DNA of 16,014 nucleotides from Candidatus Manganitrophaceae bacterium (GTDB taxonomy: Bacteria; Nitrospirota; Nitrospiria; SBBL01; Manganitrophaceae), in NCBI GenBank assembly GCA_004297235.1, contig SCUR01000461.1, positions 1-16,014 on the forward strand. The letters are read 5' to 3'. The notes below the pieces were generated by a model, which saw only the letters and a list, made by a program, of their open reading frames with translations, was not told the origin of the DNA and searched no databases. A program made the translations under genes and the position numbers. Below are positions 5,859 to 12,515 of this stretch, piece by piece (the first letter of the stretch is position 1; each line of letters starts with the position of its first letter).

Positions 5859-6851
5859 CTATCCTTCGGATCCGGCCTTTTTGACCGCCTCGGTCAGAAG
5901 CGGAAGGATCTCGAAGAGATCGCCGACGACGCCGTAATTGGCGATTTTGAAGATCGGCGCATTCGGATCTTTGTTGATTGCGATGATGTATTTCGACGAC
6001 GACATCCCGGCCTGGTGTTGGATCGCACCGGAAATGCCGCAGGCGATATAGAGAACGGGAGAGACCGTCTTTCCCGTCAATCCGACCTGATAGGCGTGGG
6101 GTTTCCATCCGGCGTCGACCGCGGCCCGCGAGGCGCCGACCGCCGCGCCGAGCGCTTCGGCCAGATCTTCAACCAGCTTAAAATTTTCAGGCGCCTTCAA
6201 GCCGCGCCCTCCCGATACGATGATCCGGGCCTCCGTTAATTCAACCTTCGATCCGACCGTAGCGACCACCTCTTTGACCTTGGCCCCCAGTGCGGAGAGG
6301 TCGACGGGCGGGGTGACTCGCTCGATCGCCGGCGCGCGGGCCGGATCGGGTGGATTAACCGTAAAGACATTCGGCCGGAGTGTTGCGACCTGGAGAGTCG
6401 GTTGTCGGCTCTTCAACGTCGAGAGGAGCTTCCCCGCGTAGATCGGCCGCGTCGCAACCGCGCTCCCTCCCTCCCCGATCTCCAAGCCGGTGAGGTCTCC
6501 CATGAACGGTCCCTTTAATTTGGCCGCCAGCTTGGGTCCGAGATCTTTTCCCATCGCGGTCGCCCCCATCAGAATCAGCGAGGCCTGATTTCTTTTCGCC
6601 AGATCGGCGAGGATGGCGGCATATCCTTCCGAGGAGTAAAGCCGCAGTTCGGGCGCTTCGGCCAGGTAGATCTTATCCGCGCCCCCGGCCGCCAGTGTTT
6701 TCGCCTCGGACGCGATCTGATCGCCGATCAGAACGGCGGCGACCTCGCCGCCGGTTTTCTGAACGAGTCGGCGTGCGGCGCCGAGCGCCTCCAACCCGAC
6801 CCGCTTCATTTTTCCTTCTCGTTGCTCCGCAAAGACCAAAATTCCGGGCAT
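5859..6851 (-). CDS. etfA: Electron transfer flavoprotein subunit alpha
   Basis: A 330-residue canonical EtfA. With EtfB it forms a soluble FAD- and AMP-containing dimer that accepts electrons from acyl-CoA dehydrogenases. Residues 1-170 are domain I (MPGILVFAEQREGK and onward). Residues about 205-330 are the FAD domain, with SGGRG near 212, GASRAAVDAGW near 244, and the family signature LYIACGISGAIQHQAGM near 274-290, which contacts the flavin. The conserved INKDPNAPIF segment follows. AAGGAGGGAGA directly precedes the ATG at 6849-6851. It is the last gene of the beta-oxidation cluster, separated from etfB by the patatin gene and from patatin by 128 bases holding a long palindrome. No electron acceptor such as an ETF:quinone oxidoreductase is in the window. 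Confidence 0.96.
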   Translation of the reverse strand: MPGILVFAEQREGKMKRVGLEALGAARRLVQKTGGEVAAVLIGDQIASEAKTLAAGGADKIYLAEAPELRLYSSEGYAAILADLAKRNQASLILMGATAMGKDLGPKLAAKLKGPFMGDLTGLEIGEGGSAVATRPIYAGKLLSTLKSRQPTLQVATLRPNVFTVNPPDPARAPAIERVTPPVDLSALGAKVKEVVATVGSKVELTEARIIVSGGRGLKAPENFKLVEDLAEALGAAVGASRAAVDAGWKPHAYQVGLTGKTVSPVLYIACGISGAIQHQAGMSSSKYIIAINKDPNAPIFKIANYGVVGDLFEILPLLTEAVKKAGSEG

Positions 6852-6876
6852 TCTCCCTCCTTAATTGAAGCATCCG

Positions 6877-6955
6877 GAAGTCGGAAGTTCGAATTCAGAA
6901 TACACGATCTGAGATGGGACAGAAAAAGGTTTTTTCTGAATTCCGACCCGACTTC
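6877..6955. repeat. Imperfect palindrome between the patatin and etfA genes
   Basis: GAAGTCGG (6877-6884) and GAATTCAGAA (6891-6900) are mirrored by TTCTGAATTC (6934-6943) and CCGACTTC (6948-6955). The 18 matched positions are split by short unpaired spacers, with a 33-base loop. In the operon mRNA it would form a long hairpin just upstream of etfA. Its sequence is unrelated to the GTGAGGCG repeats. It could be an intergenic REP-like element or an mRNA stability/processing structure. Confidence 0.65.
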
Positions 6956-6979
6956 TTATCTGAAACTTCTTCCCCTCTC

Positions 6980-8134
6980 TTACGGTTCCTTGAATTTGTC
7001 CAGCGTCACCTCGATCTGATTCCGATTTAAGCAGTCTTTGTAGTAGAGGAACTCCTCTTTGAGCGCTTGCATCGTGGAGTGATAACCGTACCGAAGCACT
7101 TGAGCGCGGCTGTTATAGCTGATGGCGTGGTGCGCGAACATAAACGCCTCCGAGGGTTTCGGTTGGGTGAGGATGAACTGCTTTGTCGGATGTTCGAAAA
7201 TATAGCGCTTCATCGCCAGATACATCCGGGTCGACGTATTGACCCGCATTGCCTGATCATAGATATAGGTCAGTCCCTTCTCCCTGATTCCGAGCGCCTT
7301 TCCGTCGGCCGTGAGCGACGGGAGGCGGACCCGGTCTCGATCGTTGACGATGTATTGCACCGGATTGATGATCCACATCATCTCGGCGCCGTGATTCATC
7401 GCGATGTCCATGTAAGCAACGCGTCCCACCCCGCCGTCGATATAATCTTTTCCTTTAATGTGGACCGGCTGAAACAGAATCGGCATTGAAGATGAGGCGA
7501 CGACCGCTTGGGAGATCGGAACATCATCAAACCCCTCTTCGCCGAAGACGTCATATCGTCCCAGGTCGACATCAACGGCCGGGATGTAGAGCTCTCTTCT
7601 TAATTTTCGGAAGTCGTTGGTATACCCCTCCTGCGAGAAGAAATTAGAGAGATAGAGATCGAAGTTTTTCAGTGTAAAGATCCCGGACGGAAGACTCTCC
7701 TGCAAAAATTCCAAGAGATCGAGGATGGAGACCCTCCGGCCGCTTCTGATGTAGTATCGAAAAATGGGATAAAGCGACTTCAGGAACTTCTTGGCGATGT
7801 GGAACGTCTCTTGGTAGCCGAAGCTGTAGATGTCCCGCCGGGCGAAGTTATAGGGTGTCTTCCGGTCGTTCTTGATGTCTTCGTAGATGGCCCGCGGGCG
7901 GACCCCATTGGCGATCAACGCGGCGACGGCGGCCCCGGCGCTGGTTCCGACGTAAATATCGAACTCATTGACCGAGAATCCGTCGAAAAAATCATCGAGC
8001 GCCGTCAAACATCCGATCTCATACATCCAGCCGGGGATCCCGCCTCCGGCCAAGACGAGCGCCCGCTTCCCCTGATTGCTGTTTCTTCCCTCGGATTGGG
8101 TCCGGGAGTCGGCCCTGTTTTCTTGCGCCATCAT
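6980..8134 (-). CDS. Patatin-like phospholipase / acyl hydrolase
   Basis: A 384-residue protein with a patatin domain. It has the Gly-rich oxyanion motif GGGIPG at 30-35, nucleophile Ser65 in GTSAG (63-67) and Asp233 in DGG (233-235), making a Ser-Asp dyad. The oxyanion motif usually ends x-Arg/Lys-Gly; here Pro takes that place, so activity or specificity may differ. No signal peptide or membrane segment is seen, so it is probably cytosolic or peripheral. It should cleave acyl chains from phospholipids or other lipids. A C-terminal part (about 255-384) rich in aromatic and basic residues is not recognised. Two adjacent ATG codons (8134, 8131) and a TTG at 8143 are possible starts; none has a strong ribosome binding site. 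It begins about 24 bases after etfB and may supply fatty acids to the pathway encoded around it. Confidence 0.85.
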   Translation of the reverse strand: MMAQENRADSRTQSEGRNSNQGKRALVLAGGGIPGWMYEIGCLTALDDFFDGFSVNEFDIYVGTSAGAAVAALIANGVRPRAIYEDIKNDRKTPYNFARRDIYSFGYQETFHIAKKFLKSLYPIFRYYIRSGRRVSILDLLEFLQESLPSGIFTLKNFDLYLSNFFSQEGYTNDFRKLRRELYIPAVDVDLGRYDVFGEEGFDDVPISQAVVASSSMPILFQPVHIKGKDYIDGGVGRVAYMDIAMNHGAEMMWIINPVQYIVNDRDRVRLPSLTADGKALGIREKGLTYIYDQAMRVNTSTRMYLAMKRYIFEHPTKQFILTQPKPSEAFMFAHHAISYNSRAQVLRYGYHSTMQALKEEFLYYKDCLNRNQIEVTLDKFKEP

Positions 8135-8158
8135 TTTAACCAAAAGAGATTGGGTCGG

Positions 8159-8953
8159 TTAAAGAACCTTGATCTCTTCGCGTAATACCCGAACGAGCTC
8201 CGCCACGGCTTGGGCCGGTTCGCCTTCGATGATTTTTCCCTCTGAGCGAACCGGCGGCGACTCGATCTTCTCGACCACCAGCTTGGCGCCGCTCGATCCG
8301 ACCTCTTTCGGGTCCAAGCCGAGATCGGCCAGCGTCAGCACCGCGAGCGGTTTCTGCTTTGCCTTCATGATCCCGGGAAGCGAAGCGTATCGCGGTTCGT
8401 TCAGCCCCTTCTGGCAAGTGAAGATCGCCGGAAGGGAAACCTCCACGACTTCGATCGCCCCTTCGATCTGTCGATGGGCCACCGCCTTCTTGGCCGGAGC
8501 ATCGATCTCCAATTTATTGATTCCAGCGACGTGCGGAAGTCCCATCAAATCGGCGACATGAATTCCGACCGCGCCGTTGTCGTCGTCGATCGCCTGTCGG
8601 CCGAAAAAGAGGATATCATACGGACTCCGCTTCAACGCCGCCGCCAGCGCCAATGCCGTTGTATAGGCGTCGCCCCCTTCAAGGGCCGGATCTTTGATAT
8701 GGATCGCCTGATCGGCTCCGACGGCGAGGCAGGTCCGGAGCGCTTCCGCCGCTTTATCGGGGCCGAGCGTGACGATTGTCACCTGGCCGGTTTTCAACCG
8801 TTCCTTGATTCTCAAGGCTTCTTCCACGCCGAATTCGTCGTAGGGGTTGACGACATAGGTCAGCCCGGTCCGATCGATATCTTTTCCGTCGGCGGAGGGC
8901 TTCACTTTCGATTCCGAAGCAGGAACCTGTTTGATGCAAACAGCGATGTTCAT
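8159..8953 (-). CDS. etfB: Electron transfer flavoprotein subunit beta
   Basis: A 264-residue canonical EtfB, the AMP-binding partner of EtfA. It begins MNIAVCIKQVP with the family NPYDEFGVEEALRIKE segment near 36-51. The GRQAIDDDNGAVG motif near 121-133 and VVEVSLPAIFT near 171-181, followed by LNEPRYASLP, are the characteristic EtfB segments. A matched EtfA is encoded downstream at 5859-6851. The ATG at 8951-8953 follows the stop of the EtfA-like gene by 9 bases. TTAAGGAGG overlaps that stop codon, so the two genes are probably translationally coupled. Patatin follows within 24 bases. Confidence 0.96.
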   Translation of the reverse strand: MNIAVCIKQVPASESKVKPSADGKDIDRTGLTYVVNPYDEFGVEEALRIKERLKTGQVTIVTLGPDKAAEALRTCLAVGADQAIHIKDPALEGGDAYTTALALAAALKRSPYDILFFGRQAIDDDNGAVGIHVADLMGLPHVAGINKLEIDAPAKKAVAHRQIEGAIEVVEVSLPAIFTCQKGLNEPRYASLPGIMKAKQKPLAVLTLADLGLDPKEVGSSGAKLVVEKIESPPVRSEGKIIEGEPAQAVAELVRVLREEIKVL

Positions 8954-8962
8954 CCTTCCTCC

Positions 8963-9538
8963 TTAAGAGATCTCTTCAACTTTTCCTTCGCGGTAGGGGT
9001 CCTGAAATCCCTCCGGGAAGGCCCCGGCGGCGAGGGTGGCCATCTGCGGCTGCCGCGCGGGCCAGGTATATTCTTCAAAGAGTTTTCCGTCGTATCGAGA
9101 TTGTGTCGCCGTGAGCCGCCGCTCTGTCGGATCGAGGCTTAACGCGGTGCATCCGGTGACCAGACCGGTTCGAAAATGCTGGGCGGCGCGGGCCGCCAGC
9201 GCGGTCGATTGCGTCGTGTCGGAAAAGAGGACGATCTCAGGACGCTTTGTCCGAATCAATTGAATGACCCTGTTTGTCTCATAAGAGAATCGGTCGAGCA
9301 GAGAGGTCGCCGAAGAAGGGGCGGTCCGAAAGACAAGATCGGCTCCGTAGGAGATGAGCTCCTTTCCTTCATCCGAGGGAGCGGATTGAGGGGATACCAT
9401 CAGCCAGACTCCGAGTTGGTCCGCCAGCTCCCGTCCCTTTCCCAGAAGCGCTTTCGAGGATTGGGAGAGCGAGCCGGATTCAGCTTCCAGAATAATCAAG
9501 AGATGTGTCCAGGTTTCATCGATGCGGATGTCGGTCAT
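8963..9538 (-). CDS. EtfA-like protein with domain I only (no FAD domain)
   Basis: A 191-residue protein resembling only the first domain of EtfA/FixB. Recognisable parts are the opening strand (LLIILEAESG), the ...KRPEIVLFSDTTQSTALAAR... region near 97-116, TGLVTGCTALSLD near 123-135 and the RPQMATL-like segment RQPQMATLAAG near 163-173. The entire FAD-binding domain with its SGGRG and Q-H-x-x-G signatures is absent. The truncation is clean: the stop is followed after 9 bases by etfB with a strong ribosome binding site, so no decayed remainder is present. It cannot bind FAD by itself in the EtfA manner. It may pair with the adjacent EtfB-like protein as a non-flavin or accessory subunit. The ATG at 9536-9538 has AGAAGG about 9 bases upstream. 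Function unknown. Confidence 0.75.
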   Translation of the reverse strand: MTDIRIDETWTHLLIILEAESGSLSQSSKALLGKGRELADQLGVWLMVSPQSAPSDEGKELISYGADLVFRTAPSSATSLLDRFSYETNRVIQLIRTKRPEIVLFSDTTQSTALAARAAQHFRTGLVTGCTALSLDPTERRLTATQSRYDGKLFEEYTWPARQPQMATLAAGAFPEGFQDPYREGKVEEIS

Positions 9539-9539
9539 T

Positions 9540-9567
9540 AGTATAACACCTTCTTGAGGGGCGTCAA
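9540..9567 (-). promoter_or_regulatory. Promoter-like sequence at the start of the EtfA-like gene
   Basis: On the minus strand TTGACG (9567-9562) and TATACT (9545-9540) are separated by 16 bases. TATACT ends two bases before the ATG, so a transcript would begin inside the EtfA-like gene and mainly serve etfB, patatin and etfA. It may also be fortuitous. Confidence 0.3.
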
Positions 9568-9586
9568 TTTTTCGGCATCAATTTGA

Positions 9587-10291
9587 TTAAAGCAAGTTGC
9601 TTTCGGGCGTGAATGATCGCACGCGCTCCACTCCGGCGGCGGCCGATCCAATTTTATCCGGCGTCAAATCAAGATCTCCGGCGGTCCATCGGGTGATCTC
9701 TTTCTTGGCGGCCTTCATGATTTTCATCGCATTGGCGATCCGGGGCGTATTGCTGCCGGAAACAACGGAGGCGAGCAGCGGGAGAGAACCGTCGACCGTG
9801 ACAGAGCCGCGGTCCGTTCCGGCAAGCAGTTTCAGTCCGGCTGGGTCGAACGAAATTCCGGCGACGGAGTAAACGGAAGGGATTTGCATCTCTTCCGCGA
9901 CACGGTGTCCGATCGGCCCCTCGCCGGATAAAATCAGATCGGCTTTCAATTTAGAAGCCGCTCTGCCGAGCGCGATCGCCGCGGCGGTTCCGTCCCCTCC
10001 CAAAAAGGCGGGATCGGAAAGGACCACTGCGCGATCGGCCTCCAGGGCGAGTGTTTCCTTGAGAATCCCCTCGGATTCGGAGGGACCGAGCATCAGCGTG
10101 ATCACTTCCACCTTCCCCGCGTTTGCATTCGATTGGGCTGCTTTTTCTTTGATTTGAAGCGCAAACTCCAGGGCGTTTCGGTCCGCCGGGTTCATGATCC
10201 GGGGCCCTTTTTCGATAAGGATCGCTTGGCTCTTGCTGACATTCGCCTTGGAGAGGTCGGGAATCGGCTGAATCAGGACGACGACTTGGAT
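9587..10291 (-). CDS. Divergent EtfB-like protein with a probable ATC start
   Basis: A 234-residue EtfB-fold protein. The N-terminal strand (QVVVLIQPIPDL) and the GPRIMNPADRNALEFALQIKE segment near 32-52 align by eye with EtfB. Later signatures are degraded: GRQAIDDDNG is reduced to SGEGPIG, and LNEPRY to SNTPRIAN. AMP or flavin binding is therefore doubtful. The first in-frame ATG (10193-10195) would remove the first beta strand. Homology instead places the start at ATC (10289-10291), which has GGAGG exactly 6 bases upstream and overlaps the TAA stop of the acyl-CoA dehydrogenase. Either ATC is used as a rare start or the base is a change or error from ATG. It probably forms a heterodimer with the EtfA-like protein encoded 48 bases downstream. 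Function unknown. Confidence 0.75.
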   Translation of the reverse strand: MQVVVLIQPIPDLSKANVSKSQAILIEKGPRIMNPADRNALEFALQIKEKAAQSNANAGKVEVITLMLGPSESEGILKETLALEADRAVVLSDPAFLGGDGTAAAIALGRAASKLKADLILSGEGPIGHRVAEEMQIPSVYSVAGISFDPAGLKLLAGTDRGSVTVDGSLPLLASVVSGSNTPRIANAMKIMKAAKKEITRWTAGDLDLTPDKIGSAAAGVERVRSFTPESNLL

Positions 10292-11451
10292 TAGAATCCT
10301 CCCTTTTTCAATACATCTTCCGCGATCACCAATCGCTGAATCTCATTGGTTCCCTCGAAGATTCGATTGATCCGGGAGTCGCGATAGAATCGCTCCACCG
10401 GATGCTCGCCCATGAATCCGTTGCCGCCATGGATTTGGACCGCTTTGTCGACAATTCGATCGAGCGCCTCGGTGCAGAACATCTTGCAGATCGCCCCTTC
10501 TCGCGGGATCTTTTTCCCCTGATCGTACATCCACGCGGTTCGATAAACGACCGATTCCATCAGGTAGACCTCTGCGGTCATTTCGGCAATCATGAATTGA
10601 ATCGCCTGGAAGTGGGCGATCGGCTGGCCGAAGGCGACTCGCTTCTTGGCAAAGTCGGCCGACATCGAGATCACCTCCTTCGCCGCTCCGATGCAGCCGG
10701 CGGCGAGGGAGAGGCGCGATTCATCGAGTGTCTGCATCGCGATGATAAAGCCCTTCCCGATCTCGCCTAAGATATTTTCCTTCGGAACACGAACATCCTG
10801 GAAGACCAATTCGGCGGTCGCCGAGCCGCGAAGCCCCATCTTATCCTGAATGCGGTTCGCGGAGAATCCGGGGGTGCTTGTCTCGACGATAAAAGCGGTG
10901 ATTCCGCCGCGGGCTTTCAGCGCCGGATCGGTGACGGCATAAACGACCACAATATCGGCGATATCCCCGTTGGTGATCCAGAGCTTTGTTCCGTTGAGGA
11001 TGTAATGATCCCCGTCCCGTTTGGCGGAGAGCTGGATATTGGCCGCGTCGGAGCCGGCTCCCGGCTCGGTGAGGGCGTAGGCCCCCATCTTTTGTCCCTG
11101 CGCCAAAGGCATGAGATATTTTTGTTTTTGCTCTTCGGTCCCTCCCAGGAGGATCGATGTTCCGGCCAACCCGATATGTGCCCCGAATGTCACGCAAGTG
11201 GAGGCGCATCCGCGGGAGAGCTCTTCGAGGAGGACGCAATACCCCATCTCGCCGAATCCGGCGCCGCCGTATTGCTCCGGAAAGGGAATTCCGCAAAGCC
11301 CCAGCTCGGCCCCTTTTTTGAAGATTTCCTTCACGAGATCGACATTGTGCTCCTTGTCGATCCGTTGGGCGACCGGCTTTACCTCGTTGTCGGTGAATTT
11401 CCGGACCATGTCACGGAGCATTGTCTGTTCTTCGGTAAAGTTGAAATCCAT
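10291..11451 (-). CDS. Acyl-CoA dehydrogenase (short/medium-chain type)
   Basis: A 386-residue FAD enzyme of normal family length that makes trans-2-enoyl-CoA from acyl-CoA and passes electrons to ETF. The FAD/substrate motif YALTEPGAGSDAA lies near 126-138 and LWITNGDIAD near 157-166. The C-terminal helical domain has IHGGNGFMGEHPVERFYRD and the catalytic-base segment IFEGTNEIQ, with Glu366 at the position used by short- and medium-chain enzymes. That glutamate position argues against an isovaleryl- or long-chain-type enzyme, though chain length is not fixed by sequence alone. AGGAG lies about 7 bases before the ATG at 11449-11451. Its stop TAA overlaps the ATC start of the EtfB-like gene. 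Upstream lies a palindromic repeat separating it from the hydratase gene. Confidence 0.95.
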   Translation of the reverse strand: MDFNFTEEQTMLRDMVRKFTDNEVKPVAQRIDKEHNVDLVKEIFKKGAELGLCGIPFPEQYGGAGFGEMGYCVLLEELSRGCASTCVTFGAHIGLAGTSILLGGTEEQKQKYLMPLAQGQKMGAYALTEPGAGSDAANIQLSAKRDGDHYILNGTKLWITNGDIADIVVVYAVTDPALKARGGITAFIVETSTPGFSANRIQDKMGLRGSATAELVFQDVRVPKENILGEIGKGFIIAMQTLDESRLSLAAGCIGAAKEVISMSADFAKKRVAFGQPIAHFQAIQFMIAEMTAEVYLMESVVYRTAWMYDQGKKIPREGAICKMFCTEALDRIVDKAVQIHGGNGFMGEHPVERFYRDSRINRIFEGTNEIQRLVIAEDVLKKGGF

Positions 11452-11466
11452 TTTGACTCCTAAGTG

Positions 11467-11565
11467 ACGTGAGGCGTTAGGCGTGAGGCGTAAGGGGGGT
11501 AAAGAATTAAAATCTTTTGACCTTACCCCTCACGCCTCACGTTCCCTTCTTTTTCGCCTCACGTG
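11467..11565 (-). repeat. Palindromic intergenic repeat, copy 2 (GTGAGGCG family)
   Basis: This fills nearly all of the gap between the hydratase stop and the dehydrogenase start. Core arms AGGCGTAAGGGG (11487-11498) and CCCCTCACGCCT (11526-11537) flank an A/T-rich loop containing CTTTTGACC. Outer arms ACGTGAGGCG (11467-11476) and CGCCTCACGT (11555-11564) are perfectly complementary, so the whole element can fold as one long hairpin inside the operon mRNA. The flanks match copy 1 in reverse orientation while the core matches it directly. Confidence 0.8.
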
Positions 11566-11566
11566 T

Positions 11567-12346
11567 TTATTTATCCTGAAATTTCGGCTGCCGTTTTTCC
11601 AGGAAGGCGGATACCCCTTCCTTCATGTCGCTGGTCTCGCAGATCTGGCCGAAGAGCTTGGCCTCCAGCGCGAGTCCCTGCGAGAGCGGTTGCTGGGTTG
11701 TCTCTTGGATTGCGTTGATTGCGGCCGAAATCGTTTTTCCTCCCTTTGAGGCGATCTTCTTGGCGAGACCGACCGACTGCTTTAACACCTCCCCTTCCGG
11801 AACGACTTTGTTGACCAGGCCGAGCGCTTTCGCTTCTTGGGCGTTGACCATGTCGCCGGTGAGGATCATCTCCATCGCTTTCGCTTTCCCGACCAGACGC
11901 GGCAGACGCTGGGTTCCCCCGAATCCGGGGATGATCCCCAAATTGATCTCCGGCTGTCCCATCCGGGCGCGGTCTCCCGCGATCCGCATGTGGCACGACA
12001 TCGCGAGCTCCATTCCCCCTCCCAAGCAAAAGCCGGTGATCGCCGCAATCACCGGCTTTCTCATCTGCTCGATCTTGTTGAAGACGGCCTGTCCCATCAG
12101 AGCGAGCTCCTCCCCTTTTTTGGAAGAGGAAATCGAACCGATCTCTTTGATGTCGGCGCCGGCGACGAAGAGGGTTCCCGAACCGGTCAGGACGAGAACC
12201 TTTGCCTCGCTGTTGCCTGCGAGCTCATCGATGACCTTGTCCAATTCCGTCATCAAAGGAGTTGTCAGAACATTCGCCGGGGGATTGCTGATCGTCACCG
12301 TCGCAACGCGATCTTCCACAGTGTAGTTGACGAATTGGTTCGCCAA
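11567..12346 (-). CDS. Enoyl-CoA hydratase (crotonase family)
   Basis: A 259-residue stand-alone crotonase-fold enzyme that hydrates trans-2-enoyl-CoA to L-3-hydroxyacyl-CoA. Oxyanion-hole elements are AGADI at 62-66 and the GGG of CLGGGMELA at 109-111. Both catalytic glutamates of true hydratases are present, Glu113 (in GMELAM) and Glu133 (in GQPEINLGIIPGFGGTQRL), which favours hydratase over isomerase-only or hydrolase relatives. The start is TTG at 12344-12346, with GGAGG 5 bases upstream; no better in-frame ATG exists nearby. It lies 169 bases after the hydroxyacyl dehydrogenase gene. The two activities that FadB fuses in one chain are split here. Confidence 0.94.
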   Translation of the reverse strand: MANQFVNYTVEDRVATVTISNPPANVLTTPLMTELDKVIDELAGNSEAKVLVLTGSGTLFVAGADIKEIGSISSSKKGEELALMGQAVFNKIEQMRKPVIAAITGFCLGGGMELAMSCHMRIAGDRARMGQPEINLGIIPGFGGTQRLPRLVGKAKAMEMILTGDMVNAQEAKALGLVNKVVPEGEVLKQSVGLAKKIASKGGKTISAAINAIQETTQQPLSQGLALEAKLFGQICETSDMKEGVSAFLEKRQPKFQDK

Positions 12347-12515
12347 AGTTTCCTCCTTCTATTTTATGTGAGGGCCCGTGCGGTGGAGAGGCGTGAGTTC
12401 GGCGCCACTCCATCCTCCGATGCCCCCACGCCCCGGCGGGTCACCGGCAAAGCCGGATGCCCAGCCGTTTAGATTCCGAGGGCCTTATCAGTGCCCCACC
12501 GACGTTCGCTTTCGC

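Noticed and set aside
8963..9538. EtfA-like gene as a frameshifted or decaying full-length etfA
   Set aside because: No FAD-domain sequence follows in any frame; etfB begins 9 bases after its stop with a strong ribosome binding site.
12347..12515. The 169-base gap between the dehydrogenase and hydratase genes as a promoter or terminator
   Set aside because: Only a small CCGGC-AAA-GCCGG hairpin (12444-12456) is visible, without a T run or promoter boxes; no supported function.
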